The position numbers were made by a program, and so were the translations under genes. From NCBI GenBank assembly GCA_019635875.1, contig JAHBYP010000007.1:223013-287012 (forward strand): a stretch of 64,000 nt of DNA, given 5' to 3'. Shown piece after piece: positions 26,290-35,340 of the stretch (position 1 is the first letter of the stretch; the number at the start of each line of letters is the position of its first letter). The DNA is from Alphaproteobacteria bacterium (GTDB lineage Bacteria > Pseudomonadota > Alphaproteobacteria > Reyranellales > Reyranellaceae). The notes beneath the pieces were generated by a model. The model searched no databases, was not told the origin of the DNA, and saw nothing but the letters and a program-made list of their open reading frames with translations.

Positions 26290-26958
26290 CTAAGCCTTGC
26301 TCCGCACGTTGGCCTGCCACATCGGCGCGGCCAGCGTCTCGGTGTATTGCGGGATCATGAAGTTGAAGGCGACGCTGATGCGCTCGGTCTCGCTCTGGTT
26401 GCTGACCACGTGGTGGTGCAGCCAGGAGGGGAAGATCACCATGCGCCCGTCGCGCGCCGGCACCGACCGGCTGTTGGCCGTGCGCTCGGTGAACTGCTTG
26501 GGCCTGGGCATGATGACGAAGGATTGCGGCCGCGGATCGGAGAACACGATCTCGGCGGTGTCCGGTCCGGCCTGCACGTAGTAGGTGCCGCTGAGATAGT
26601 TGTTGGGATGCGTGTGCCGGGGGTGGTGCGCGCCGGGCGGGTTGATGTTGGCCCAGCAGCCGGTGATCACCAGCCTGTGGTCCTCCAGGCCGAGCCAGCG
26701 CATGGCGCCCTTGGCGGCCATGTGGGCGAGGTCGCACAGCGGCTGAAAGGACTGCAGCGTGTGCAGGTCCTGGTCGGTCTGCCAGTTGGCGCCCTTCTGG
26801 ATCTTCGGCCGCGGCGTCAGCATGCGCTCGATCTCGCCGCGCAGGTGGTGGTTCAGCGGCCCGTGCTCCTCCGGCGCCAGGTCGATGATCCACAGCGGCG
26901 TGGGAAACAGCTCGACGACGTCGAGCTTGGCGATCTTCGGTGGTCGTCCGCCGGTCAT
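26290..26958 (-). CDS. Putative 2-oxoglutarate/Fe(II) oxygenase (TIGR02466-type)
   Basis: 222 residues from ATG 26958. The upstream open frame is not protein-like. The double-stranded beta-helix region has a His cluster HHPRHTHPNNYLSGTYYVQ, the segment VFSDPRP, and the distal PSWLHHHVVSN that supplies the last His and Ser/Asn, followed by RISVAFNFM with the 2OG-binding Arg. The family is a predicted Fe(II)/2OG dioxygenase with unknown substrate, often encoded near sulfotransferases or TPR proteins, which are absent here. It is convergent with the J-domain gene and divergent from a short secreted-protein gene. Confidence 0.85.
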   Translation of the reverse strand: MTGGRPPKIAKLDVVELFPTPLWIIDLAPEEHGPLNHHLRGEIERMLTPRPKIQKGANWQTDQDLHTLQSFQPLCDLAHMAAKGAMRWLGLEDHRLVITGCWANINPPGAHHPRHTHPNNYLSGTYYVQAGPDTAEIVFSDPRPQSFVIMPRPKQFTERTANSRSVPARDGRMVIFPSWLHHHVVSNQSETERISVAFNFMIPQYTETLAAPMWQANVRSKA

Positions 26959-27068
26959 GATCGAAGGTCCTCTGCAAGCGGCGCCACTATATAGCGAAGC
27001 GAGGGATGGGCAGCATGGGCTGCCGCGTGCGATGCTGCACTCGGAAAAGGGGAATTGGGGGGACGCAA

Positions 27069-27584
27069 ATGCAAGCGTTGGGAATGGCGCGGCTCGCCGC
27101 GGCGGCGGCGCTGTGGCTGGGCCTGACGGCCCGCGAAGGACCGGGGTCCGCCATGCGACAGGCGCGCAGTGCCGGGGGGGTCGCAACCAGCGTCACGCGG
27201 GTCTCCGAGGGCGTCTACGATGTATTCTCCTCCTACCGCGCGCCGGGCGACACGAACGCGTTCGCCGGCCGGCCGGCTGAAACCGACCGCATGATGATGC
27301 AGGGCCTGGTGCAGCGAGCGGCGCAGATCGCCGGCGAGAACAAGGCATCCGCCTTCTATGCCAGCCGTCCGCGCTCCTTCGTGCGCACCGTCGAGCGCCG
27401 CACTGCCTCTTTCAGCGCGCCGACAGCCAAGGACTACTACGCGCGCATGCGCATCATCCTTCCCGGCGCCGGACGGGCGCCGGAGCCGGGCATGGTCCTG
27501 CTCGATACCGCCAAGGCCGGCGCCTTCACCTTCGAGCGCCTCGAGCCGCAACCCGCGCCGGGCGGGACGAAGTCCAGTTCCTGA
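27069..27584 (+). CDS. Short exported protein of unknown function
   Basis: 171 residues from ATG 27069; the upstream 21 codons include an unlikely Cys/Arg-rich start. A hydrophobic stretch at about residues 8-20 could be a signal peptide or anchor, although no clear signal-peptidase site follows. The rest is soluble with two possible amphipathic strands (VARVSEGVYDVFSSY-like and RMRIILPGAG) and a Pro-rich tail. No family recognised. It is followed by 138 bases containing a palindrome, then a histidine-kinase gene on the same strand. Confidence 0.68.
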   Translation: MQALGMARLAAAAALWLGLTAREGPGSAMRQARSAGGVATSVTRVSEGVYDVFSSYRAPGDTNAFAGRPAETDRMMMQGLVQRAAQIAGENKASAFYASRPRSFVRTVERRTASFSAPTAKDYYARMRIILPGAGRAPEPGMVLLDTAKAGAFTFERLEPQPAPGGTKSSS

Positions 27585-27677
27585 CACCGCGATCGCGGGC
27601 GCGACCCGGTGGCGCAATGCGTCAGGAATGAACCATTTGCGCGTGGCGCGCGCAGCGCCACCTCGCGCATAAGATAG

Positions 27678-27695
27678 TTCAAGGAAGTCCTTGAA
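27678..27695. promoter_or_regulatory. Perfect dyad TTCAAGGA-AG-TCCTTGAA upstream of the histidine kinase
   Basis: 8-bp arms, 2-base spacer, centred about 36 bases before the kinase ATG at 27723, within the only AT-richer stretch of this gap. It looks like an operator for a dimeric regulator. No regulator gene is beside it, so the ligand is unknown. Confidence 0.5.
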
Positions 27696-27722
27696 ATCAG
27701 TGAACATTCGCTTCGTTTTTCG

Positions 27723-29810
27723 ATGAGCGAGCCACCCCCAAGAGATCGCCCCGGAAACGGCTGGTGGTCGACGCGCGCTGCCGGCCGTCCGGCGACGCCG
27801 TCGGATCGCGCGCGCGAGGGTGGCGGCTGGGCGGCGCGACTGAAGGCGGCTGCCCGCTCGCTGGGCGCGTCGCTGTCGCGCGCGGCGCGCGGCCGGCGGC
27901 CTTCGGCAGGGCCGACGCCGGCCGAAACGGGTTTCGCCCATCTCCTCGATCTCACCGGCGACGGCGTCATGATCGGCCAGGACCGGCGCGTCGTCATGGT
28001 CAACGACGCGCTGGCGCGCATGCTGGGCTATGCGCCCGCCGACATGCCGGGCCTGCCGCTCGCCGACCTCGTGGCACCGGAGGAGCTCGATCATTACCGG
28101 GCGCGCCATCTCGCGCGCCTCGAGGGCCGCGACGCGCCGACCTCGTACGACATCGCGCTGCGCCGCGCCGACGGCACGCTGCTGCCCTGCCACGCCCGCG
28201 TCGCGGTGATCGACCATGGCGGCAGGCCGGCGGTCCTCTGCGCGATCACCGACCTGTCGGCGATTGCCGGCGCCACGCGGCAGCTGCTCGCCAAGACCGG
28301 GCTGCTCGAGGTCACCTTCGGCGCCATGAGCCAGGGCATCTGCGTGCTCGGCCCCGACCTGCGCTTCCTCGGCGGCAACGACCGCATTCCCGGCATGCTG
28401 GGCGTGCCGGTCGAGCTGTTCAGCGAAGGCAAGGGCTTCATCGACGTCGCCCGCTACTGCGCCGCGCGCGGCGACTACGGCCCGGGCGATACCGAGACTC
28501 TGGCCCAGGCGCGCCTGCAATTCCTGATGTCGTCGGATGACGGCATGACGCTGGAGCGCGAGACCCATGACGGCCGCATCTTCGACGCGCGCCACGCCAA
28601 GCTGCCCGATGGCGGCTGGGTGATCACCTACGCCGACGTGACCGAAGAACGACGCAACATGCGCGCGCTGGCGGAGAGCGAGGAACGGCTGCGCCAGGTG
28701 ATGGACAACGCCGTCGACGTGATCCTGCTGGTCAATGAGGCGGGCACGATCGAGGCGGTCAATCACGCGGCGCGGCGCATCTTCGGCTACGAACCGCAGG
28801 AACTCGTCGGCCGCGACGTGATCATGCTGATGACCGAGGAGGAGGGGCTCAGGCACGCCGCCTTCATGCAGCGGTACATCCGCAGGGACGAGCCGCTGCT
28901 GGTCAACGTCGCGCGCGAGATGCAGGGCCGGCACAGGGACGGCCACACGCTGCCGCTCGAGGTGTCATCGGGCGAGTTCAGGACCGGCGGCGGCCGACGC
29001 ATGTTCGTCGGCCTGGTGCGCGACCTGACCGAGCGCAAGGCGATCGAGGCGCGCCTGCGCCAGTCGCAGAAGCTCGAGGCGCTGGGCCAGCTGACCGGCG
29101 GCGTGGCGCACGACTTCAACAACCTGCTGGCGGCGATCATGTCGGGCGTCGAGGACGCCATGCAGGATGTGCCGCCGGGGAGCGAGACGCAGCAGTCGCT
29201 GGACATCGCCATGCGCGCGACCGAGCAGGCCGCCGGCCTGACCCAGCGCCTGCTGTCCTTCGCGCGCCAGCAGGAGCTGGCGCCGGCGCGCATCGAGCCG
29301 TCGGTCGTGATCGACCAGCTCTCCGGCCTGCTGCGCTCCTCGGTGCCGATGGCGATCGAGCTGGTGGTGAGCGCCTCGGCCGATACCACCAGCTGCGTCG
29401 TCGATCGCACGCAGTTCGAGACGGCGCTGCTCAATCTCGTCGTCAACGCGCGCGACGCCATCGCCGGCGCCGGCACCATCGCGGTCAGCGTCGAGAACCG
29501 GACCATCGACGCGCATCAGGCGGCGGGCGATCCCGCGCTGCGTGCCGGCCACTGGGTGGCGATCTCGGTGTCCGACACCGGCGCCGGCATGCCGAGCGAG
29601 ATCCGCCACCGCATCTTCGAGCCGTTCTTCACCACCAAGGGGCCGGGCAAGGGCACCGGGCTCGGGCTCAGCATGGTGCACGGCTTCGTGCTGCAGTCCG
29701 GCGGCTTCCTGGTGGTCGACAGCGCGCCGGAGCGCGGCACGGCGATCCGCATGCATTTCCCCGCCGCCGACGGCGCCCAGGCGCCTATGGCGACAGCTCG
29801 CGTCGCATGA
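27723..29810 (+). CDS. Triple-PAS sensor histidine kinase
   Basis: 695 residues, no membrane helix, so cytosolic. Order: basic N-terminal region, PAS 1 about 70-180, PAS_7-type domain about 195-305 (AMSQGICVLGPDLRF), PAS 3 about 322-440, HisKA with H463 in GGVAHDFNNLL, and HATPase with N575 (NLVVNARDAI), DTGAGMP and GTGLGLSMV. The catalytic set is complete. There is no receiver domain and no response regulator next door, so it is an orphan. The last 26 bases overlap the 3' end of the convergent GNAT gene. A dyad lies just upstream. Confidence 0.94.
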   Translation: MSEPPPRDRPGNGWWSTRAAGRPATPSDRAREGGGWAARLKAAARSLGASLSRAARGRRPSAGPTPAETGFAHLLDLTGDGVMIGQDRRVVMVNDALARMLGYAPADMPGLPLADLVAPEELDHYRARHLARLEGRDAPTSYDIALRRADGTLLPCHARVAVIDHGGRPAVLCAITDLSAIAGATRQLLAKTGLLEVTFGAMSQGICVLGPDLRFLGGNDRIPGMLGVPVELFSEGKGFIDVARYCAARGDYGPGDTETLAQARLQFLMSSDDGMTLERETHDGRIFDARHAKLPDGGWVITYADVTEERRNMRALAESEERLRQVMDNAVDVILLVNEAGTIEAVNHAARRIFGYEPQELVGRDVIMLMTEEEGLRHAAFMQRYIRRDEPLLVNVAREMQGRHRDGHTLPLEVSSGEFRTGGGRRMFVGLVRDLTERKAIEARLRQSQKLEALGQLTGGVAHDFNNLLAAIMSGVEDAMQDVPPGSETQQSLDIAMRATEQAAGLTQRLLSFARQQELAPARIEPSVVIDQLSGLLRSSVPMAIELVVSASADTTSCVVDRTQFETALLNLVVNARDAIAGAGTIAVSVENRTIDAHQAAGDPALRAGHWVAISVSDTGAGMPSEIRHRIFEPFFTTKGPGKGTGLGLSMVHGFVLQSGGFLVVDSAPERGTAIRMHFPAADGAQAPMATARVA

Positions 29811-30303
29811 GGCAGCGCCGCCAGATCGGATGACCGAGCTGGCGCTCGTGCGCGCGCTCGCGGCGCATCGCCGCCGTGTACTGCGCCAGCGGCACGATGG
29901 TGAATCCGCGCCGGGCGTAGAACGGCGCGTTCCACGGCACACCGAGATAGGTCGACAGGAACAGGCTGGCGTGGCGCTCCTGCCGCGCCCTGGCGCAGAC
30001 CTGCTCGAGCAGCGCCGCGCCGATGCCGCGCCCGCCGTGGCGCGGCAGCACCGAGAGCTGATGCAGCCACGCCATGCCGTCGAGCGTGCGCAGCAGCGCG
30101 AAGCCGACCGGCCGGTTGACGGCGTCGGCCGCGACCCACAGGCGTCCGCCGCGGCGGGCGTCTTCCAGCAGCGCGGGATCGGCCGGAGTCATGGGCAGCA
30201 CCCACGGCATGGCGACGCGCCGGAAGATCTCGTCGGCGACATTCTCGATCTGCCGGATGGCCGGCAGCTCCTGGCGCCGCGCGGCACGGATGATCATCGG
30301 CAT
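29785..30303 (-). CDS. GNAT-family N-acetyltransferase
   Basis: 172 residues with the GNAT core: WLHQLSVLPRHGGRGIGAALL forms the acetyl-CoA pyrophosphate loop (R/Q-x-x-G-x-G/A), and WNAPFYARRGFTIV the C-terminal strand-helix. Substrate unknown. The first 60 residues carry a Pro-rich insertion (MPWVLPMTP) seen in some alphaproteobacterial GNATs. Its 3' end overlaps the kinase gene on the other strand by 26 bases. A family B repeat lies directly upstream of its start. Confidence 0.9.
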   Translation of the reverse strand: MPMIIRAARRQELPAIRQIENVADEIFRRVAMPWVLPMTPADPALLEDARRGGRLWVAADAVNRPVGFALLRTLDGMAWLHQLSVLPRHGGRGIGAALLEQVCARARQERHASLFLSTYLGVPWNAPFYARRGFTIVPLAQYTAAMRRERAHERQLGHPIWRRCLMRRELSP

Positions 30304-30317
30304 TTCCTCACGGTCTT

Positions 30318-30440
30318 GCCTTCCCCCGGAGAGGGAAGGTGCCCGGAGGGCGGAAGGGGGATGTCGAAGACGGACACCTTGTGTGTTGAGACATCCCCCA
30401 TCCGGCGCTGCGCGCCACCTTCCCCCTCCGGGGGAAGGTA
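30318..30440. repeat. Family B double-hairpin repeat, copy B2
   Basis: Hairpin ends as in B1, in the opposite orientation: left linker GCCCGGAGGGCGG, right linker CCGGCGCTGCGCGCC. The left hairpin has lost one pair (GGAGAGGGAAGGT). Sits between two minus-strand genes, after the epoxide hydrolase stop when read leftwards. Confidence 0.94.
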
Positions 30441-30453
30441 TGAGATTCCCCCA

Positions 30454-31698
30454 TCAATCATTGGCCGCGCCGAAGCGGAAGGGGCGGCAGAATTCGCGGA
30501 TGTCCTGGACGAGCAGGCCGGGTTCCTCGAGCGCCGCGAAGTGGCCGCCGCCGGGCATGGCGCTGTAGCGCCGCAGGTCGCCGTAGGCGCGCTCGACCCA
30601 GGCGCGCGGCGGCGGCGGCGCGAGGTCGGCGGGGAAGGCCATGAAGGCCGTCGGCGTCCGCACCATCTCGCCCCGCGCCAGCCGCGCATTCTCCTCGCGC
30701 ACGCCGCGATAGAGCCAGGCGGCGCTCGCCATGTTGGCGTTCAGCCAGTAGACCATGATGTTGTCGATCAGGGTGTCGAACGAGAAGCGCCGGCGCGGAT
30801 CGCCGCCGCAATCGCTCCAGCCCTGGAACTTCTCGACGATCCACGCCGCCAGCCCGACCGGCGAATCGCTGAGCGCCACGCCGAGCGATTGCGGCTTGGT
30901 GCTCTGGATGCGCTGGTAGGCGGTCTTCGCCTCGCGCTCGGCGCGCACGATGTTCAGCCACGCGGTTTCCTCGGGCGACAGCGCGTCGTCCTCGCCGAGG
31001 CCCGGCCGGAACACCATCATGTTGAGGTGCAGCGCCTGGCAGCCGAGCTTCACGCCGTCCGTCTCGACCACCGGATGGTCGTGCGCCAGCCAGGTCGAGA
31101 TCGCCGCGCCCCAGTCGCCGCCCTGCGCGACATAGGGCCTGGTGTAGTTCAGCGACTCGGTGATCAGCCGATGCCACAGCCGGCCGATGGCGCGCGGGCC
31201 GATCGGGCCGGCGCCGCCATCGCGCATCGGCGGGCCGGACCAGCCATAGCCCGGCAGCGACGGCACGATGACGTCGAAGGAATCGAGCGCGTCGCCGCCG
31301 TGGCGCTCGGGATGGGCGAGCTGGTCGATGATGTCGAGGAACTCGACGATCGAGCCCGGCCAGCCATGGCTGAGGATCAGCGGCAGCGGCGCCGGCGCGT
31401 CCTCGACCGGCGTGCCCGGCTCGCGGATGAAATGCAGGCGCTGCGCGCCGATGTCGACCAGGTAGTTGGGGAAGGCGTTGATCTTCTCCTCGCAGCGCCG
31501 CCAGTCGTAGCCGTGCAGCCAGTACTCGACCAGCTCCTTCAGGAAATGCTCCTCGGTGCCGTAGTCCCAGGCGCCGCCCGACACGAAGACCGGCGGCCGC
31601 CATTTGCGCAGGCGCTCGTCGAGATCCGAGAGCACGCGCTCGGGCACGTCGATGGTGAACGGCTCGGGCGTGACGTGGCGGGCTGGGGTATCGCTCAT
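30454..31698 (-). CDS. Epoxide-hydrolase-family alpha/beta hydrolase
   Basis: 414 residues from ATG 31698; the 53 upstream open codons belong to antisense. An N-terminal EHN domain (about 8-120) precedes the alpha/beta hydrolase core. Visible: oxyanion HGWPGS, nucleophile Asp in GGDWGAA, SLPGYGWSGP and the catalytic His in PGGGHFAALEEP. Such enzymes open epoxides to diols. The starts of this gene and the divergent FAD oxidase gene are 69 bases apart, so they may share control. Confidence 0.92.
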   Translation of the reverse strand: MSDTPARHVTPEPFTIDVPERVLSDLDERLRKWRPPVFVSGGAWDYGTEEHFLKELVEYWLHGYDWRRCEEKINAFPNYLVDIGAQRLHFIREPGTPVEDAPAPLPLILSHGWPGSIVEFLDIIDQLAHPERHGGDALDSFDVIVPSLPGYGWSGPPMRDGGAGPIGPRAIGRLWHRLITESLNYTRPYVAQGGDWGAAISTWLAHDHPVVETDGVKLGCQALHLNMMVFRPGLGEDDALSPEETAWLNIVRAEREAKTAYQRIQSTKPQSLGVALSDSPVGLAAWIVEKFQGWSDCGGDPRRRFSFDTLIDNIMVYWLNANMASAAWLYRGVREENARLARGEMVRTPTAFMAFPADLAPPPPRAWVERAYGDLRRYSAMPGGGHFAALEEPGLLVQDIREFCRPFRFGAAND

Positions 31699-31767
31699 GG
31701 CGGCGCAGATTGCCTTCGCTACCATCGGGCGGGCAAGATCGGAGCCAACGAGAATCGGAGGGCACGC

Positions 31768-33381
31768 ATGTCGGGTTTCCTGCCGCGCCGCATGAAGTTC
31801 TGGGGCTGGGGCTTCGAGGGCGAGGGCGCCACGCCGCAGGAGCGTGCCTACGTCCACGCCAACGCCGCCAAGCGTTACGGCGTCTCAGACTTCAACGACA
31901 CGCCGCCGCGCGAGGAGGAATACGCGCTACGCGCGCCGCGCGTCAGCCCGCCGGCCAGCCTGGCGGCGATCTGCTCGACGGCGCGCATCGACCGGCTGGT
32001 GCACGCCTACGGCAAGTCGTTCATCGACTCGGTACGCATCTTCGAGCGCCGGGTGCCCAACCCGCCCGACGTCGTGGCCTATCCGCGCGACGAGGGCGAT
32101 GTTTCGGCGCTGCTCGACTGGGCCAGCAGCAACGACATCGCGGTGATCCCCTTCGGCGCCGGCTCCTCGGTGGTGGGCGGCGTCGAGCCGGTGGTCGGCG
32201 GCGCCTTCAGGGGCGTGGTGTCGATCAACCTGCAGCGCCTCGACAAGGTGCTCGAGGTCGACCGCAAGAGCCGCGCCGCGTGCATCCAGGGCGGCGTGCT
32301 GGGTCCCCACCTCGAGGCGCAGCTCAAGCCGCACGACGTGACGCTCCGGCATTTCCCGCAGAGCTTCGAGTATTCGACCCTGGGCGGCTGGATCGCCACG
32401 CGCTCCGGCGGCCACTTCGCCACGCTCTACACCCATATCGATGACTTCGTCGAAAGCGCGCGCATGATCACGCCCAGGGGCGCGTGGGAGAGCTTCCGCC
32501 TGCCGGGCTCGGGCGCCGGCCCCAGCCCCGACCGCATCGCCATCGGCTCGGAAGGGTCGCTGGGCATCATCACCGAGGCGTGGATGCGCCTGCAGGACCG
32601 GCCGCGCTTCCGCGCCGGCACCTCGGTGGCCTTCGCGAAGTTCGAGGATGCCTGGGCCGCAGTGCGCGCCATCGGCCAGGCCGGTCTCTATCCCTCCAAC
32701 GTGCGCCTGCTCGATCGCGTCGAGGCCGAGGCCACCGGCGCCGGCGACGGCAGCGTCGACGTCATGGTGCTGGCCTTCGAATCGGCCGACCACGATGTCG
32801 GCCCGTGGATGGCCCGCGCGCTGGAATGCGCGCGCGATCATCGCGGCCAGCCCGACATGGACCAGCTCGAGTCGAAGGGCGGCCATCGCGAGGGCAGCTC
32901 GGGCGCCTGGCGCAACGCCTTCATCCGCGCGCCGTTCTTCCGCGAGATCACCACGCCGCTCGAGGTGATCTACGACACCTTCGAGACCGCGACGACCTGG
33001 GACCGCTTCGGCGACTTCCACCAGACGGTGATGGACACGCTGCACGACGTGCTGAAGCGCGAATGCGGGCCGGGCGCCAGCGCCTCGTGCCGCTTCACCC
33101 ATGTCTATCCCGACGGCCCGGCGCCCTATTTCAGCTTCTACGGCAAGGGCCGCAAGGGCGGCATGGAGCAGCAATGGTGGGCGATCAAGCGCGCCTGCTC
33201 CGACGTGCTGAGCCAGCTCAAGGGCACCATCACGCACCACCACGCCGTCGGCCGCGATCACATGCCCTGGTACGAGAAGCAACGCCCGGAACTGTTCGCC
33301 GCCGCGCTGCAGGGCGCGAAGAATGCCGTCGATCCGAAGGGCGTGATGAACCCCGGCGTGCTGCTGAAGGCGCGAGGTTAG
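31768..33381 (+). CDS. FAD-binding oxidase of the alkyl-DHAP synthase type
   Basis: 537 residues from ATG 31768, preceded by GGAG. Upstream reading-frame extension runs antisense over the previous genes. The PCMH-type FAD domain includes FGAGSSVVGGVEP and IGSEGSLGIITEAWMRL; the C-terminal FAD_oxidase_C domain has HHHAVGRDHMPW, the histidine motif of alkyldihydroxyacetonephosphate synthases, and ends DPKGVMNPG. Bacterial relatives act in ether-lipid-like or 2-hydroxyacid oxidation; the substrate here is not known. It ends 7 bases before a family B repeat. Confidence 0.9.
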   Translation: MSGFLPRRMKFWGWGFEGEGATPQERAYVHANAAKRYGVSDFNDTPPREEEYALRAPRVSPPASLAAICSTARIDRLVHAYGKSFIDSVRIFERRVPNPPDVVAYPRDEGDVSALLDWASSNDIAVIPFGAGSSVVGGVEPVVGGAFRGVVSINLQRLDKVLEVDRKSRAACIQGGVLGPHLEAQLKPHDVTLRHFPQSFEYSTLGGWIATRSGGHFATLYTHIDDFVESARMITPRGAWESFRLPGSGAGPSPDRIAIGSEGSLGIITEAWMRLQDRPRFRAGTSVAFAKFEDAWAAVRAIGQAGLYPSNVRLLDRVEAEATGAGDGSVDVMVLAFESADHDVGPWMARALECARDHRGQPDMDQLESKGGHREGSSGAWRNAFIRAPFFREITTPLEVIYDTFETATTWDRFGDFHQTVMDTLHDVLKRECGPGASASCRFTHVYPDGPAPYFSFYGKGRKGGMEQQWWAIKRACSDVLSQLKGTITHHHAVGRDHMPWYEKQRPELFAAALQGAKNAVDPKGVMNPGVLLKARG

Positions 33382-33388
33382 GACTTCT

Positions 33389-33510
33389 ACCTTCCCCCGG
33401 AGGGGGAAGGTGGCGCGCAGCGCCGGAAGGGGGATGTCGAAGACGAACGCAGGAGTCCGTCTTCGACATCCCCCTTCCGCCCTTCGGGCACCTTCCCCCT
33501 CCGGGGGAAG
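33389..33510. repeat. Family B double-hairpin repeat, copy B3
   Basis: Near-perfect example: left hairpin ACCTTCCCCC-GGA-GGGGGAAGGT, linker GGCGCGCAGCGCCGG, inner stem GGATGTCGAAGACG / CGTCTTCGACATCC, linker CCGCCCTTCGGGC, right hairpin. Lies between convergent genes. Confidence 0.96.
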
Positions 33511-33523
33511 GGAGCTGTAGCCG

Positions 33524-33763
33524 TCAATGCGAACGCAGCAGCAGCTCGCGCATCACCGCGATGTCGGTGAGCGCCGGTGCTGATTGGGCCTCGCCATCGT
33601 CGATCGCCGCGACTCGTGCACGCATGTCGCGGGCGATGCCGGAGATCGGCGTGCCGACGTGGCCGCAGAGCGTGCGGACGTCCTCGTCGGACATGTCGAT
33701 GATCTCCGTGCCCAGCGCGGCGAGCAGGCGGTCGAGGTCGGTGTCGGGGTGCCAGTTCTTCAT
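33524..33763 (-). CDS. 79-residue protein paired with a sigma-like gene
   Basis: Starts 9 bases after the sigma-like stop on the same strand. The product is acidic, without a hydrophobic helix, and rich in Asp/Glu and Leu, consistent with a small regulator that binds its partner. No cysteine-rich ZAS motif of classic anti-sigma factors is seen (one Cys only). Function is inferred only from position. Confidence 0.7.
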   Translation of the reverse strand: MKNWHPDTDLDRLLAALGTEIIDMSDEDVRTLCGHVGTPISGIARDMRARVAAIDDGEAQSAPALTDIAVMRELLLRSH

Positions 33764-33772
33764 GGCGTGTCT

Positions 33773-34342
33773 CTAGGCCAGGCCGCGGCGCAGCAGCGCG
33801 CGGCGCATGCGCTTGCGGGTGGAGTCGTAGTCGCGCTCGGACATGTCGTAGTGCAGGCGGATGTCGGTCGCGGTCATGCCTTCGGCCAGGCCGGCGAGGA
33901 TCTTCAGCGCCGCCGGATCGTCGGCGAACAGGACGTTGATCGCGCCCAGCGCCTGGGCGGCGGCCAGCACGCGTTCGGGGTTGTCGGGCGCGATCATCGA
34001 GCCATCGGCATCGGGTGCGGCAACCATCAGGGCGTGATCGCGGCGTGCGCGGCGCCAGTGATCGTCGCAGATGCTGCGCATCACGCCCGACAGGAAGGCC
34101 AGCAACGGCACGCCGGCCGGCCAGCGCCGCGATCCGTCGAGGCAGCGCACGACCGCCTCGTTCAGGATATCGGCCCAGCCCAGGCCACCCGGCAGGCCGC
34201 GGCTCCACAGCCGCGCCAGCGACTTCAGGCGCACCAGGTCGGCGTCCGACAAGGTGCGCAGCGCGATGCCGACATCGCCGGCGCGGGCATCGGTGGTGCC
34301 GGCCGGGATCAAGTGCGGGCGATTGCGTTCGGCGCCTTCCAT
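33773..34342 (-). CDS. Sigma-70/ECF-like protein
   Basis: 189 residues from ATG 34342. About 45-115 resembles sigma region 2 (LVRLKSLARLWSRGL, DILNEAVVRCL, FLSGVMRSICDDHWRRARR), and the C-terminal 60 residues have a region-4-like helix-turn-helix (AEGMTATDIRLHYDMSERDY then RKRMRRALLRR). The -35-binding helix is weaker than in typical ECF sigma factors, so it may be a degenerate or phage-type sigma-like regulator. A 79-residue partner follows, and a PIMT-like gene is divergent 118 bases away. The gap holds GAAATATTTC. Confidence 0.75.
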   Translation of the reverse strand: MEGAERNRPHLIPAGTTDARAGDVGIALRTLSDADLVRLKSLARLWSRGLPGGLGWADILNEAVVRCLDGSRRWPAGVPLLAFLSGVMRSICDDHWRRARRDHALMVAAPDADGSMIAPDNPERVLAAAQALGAINVLFADDPAALKILAGLAEGMTATDIRLHYDMSERDYDSTRKRMRRALLRRGLA

Positions 34343-34460
34343 GTCCACTTCAGTATGCGCCCGGCGACGTCCGGCGCGGACAGGGCGGCGAAATATTTCT
34401 CCGCCCGTCCGCATCGCGCCGCCGCGCCCGCCTTCCCGTCAGCAACCGAAGGGAGAGGCG

Positions 34461-35333
34461 ATGGCCGACGACAGCGCTGCGATACGCCGGTGGTACGCCG
34501 AGGATCTGCGCCTGCGCGCGCCCGTGCGGCGCAACCTGGGCATCGTCGAGGCCTATGCGACGGTGCCGCGCGAACGCTTCCTCGGGCCGGGCCCGTGGAC
34601 CATCCGGCCGGACACGAGGCCCGACGAGACGTTCACGACGCCCGATGCCGAGCCGCATTGGCTCTATCACGACGTGCTCGTGGCGATCGATGTCAAGCGC
34701 AAGCTGAACAACGGCATGCCGAGCTTCTGGGCGCACAATCTCGATCACCTCGACCTGCGGCCGGGCGAGCGCGTGCTGCAGGTCGGCGCCGGGACGGGCT
34801 ACTACAGCGCCATCCTGGGCGAGATCATCGGTCGGGAGGGCCGCGTCATCGCGGTCGAGCACGATGCGGATCTCGCCGCGCGAGCGCGGGCAAACCTCAA
34901 GGCCTGGCCGCAAGTCACGGTGATCGGCGACGATGGCCGCAAGCACGACCCGGGCGTCGTCAATGCCGTCGTGGTCTTCGCCGGCTCGACGCATCCGGCG
35001 CCGCTGTGGCTCGATCGCCTCGCCGAGGGCGGCCGTCTGATGATGCCGCTGACCGGCGCCAACTGGTGGGGCTTCGTCCTGCGCGCCGAGCGGCGCGGCG
35101 ATGCCTTCGGCGCGCGCTCGGTCGGCGGCGTCGGCATCTTCCCCTGTGCCGGCGGCCGCGACGAGGCGGCGGGCGAGCGGCTGCAGAAGGCGCTGGCGAA
35201 TGTCGATCGGCGCTTCGTGCCGATCGCCGCCCTGCATCGCGGCAAGCCCGCGGCGGCGATGGCCGGCAAGGTCTGGTACGCCGGCCCGGACTTCTGGCTG
35301 GAAGCCGCCGCGAGCACCACGGCACCGGGTTGA
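34461..35333 (+). CDS. Protein-L-isoaspartate-methyltransferase-like protein
   Basis: 290 residues from ATG 34461 (GGGAGAGG upstream). SAM-binding Rossmann domain in the middle with VLQVGAGTGYYSAILGEI and VIAVEHDADLA; VPRERFLGPG near residue 35 is typical of PIMT-family proteins. At 290 residues it is longer than Pcm (about 210), with an extra C-terminal domain, as in the alphaproteobacterial PIMT-like group whose methyl acceptor is not established. Divergent from the sigma-like gene and ending 7 bases before a family B repeat. Confidence 0.87.
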   Translation: MADDSAAIRRWYAEDLRLRAPVRRNLGIVEAYATVPRERFLGPGPWTIRPDTRPDETFTTPDAEPHWLYHDVLVAIDVKRKLNNGMPSFWAHNLDHLDLRPGERVLQVGAGTGYYSAILGEIIGREGRVIAVEHDADLAARARANLKAWPQVTVIGDDGRKHDPGVVNAVVVFAGSTHPAPLWLDRLAEGGRLMMPLTGANWWGFVLRAERRGDAFGARSVGGVGIFPCAGGRDEAAGERLQKALANVDRRFVPIAALHRGKPAAAMAGKVWYAGPDFWLEAAASTTAPG

Positions 35334-35340
35334 ATTCTTG

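Noticed and set aside
29542..33381. A single 1279-codon plus-strand frame
   Set aside because: It runs through antisense to GNAT and epoxide hydrolase before the FAD oxidase begins at 31768. Only the last 537 codons have family motifs.
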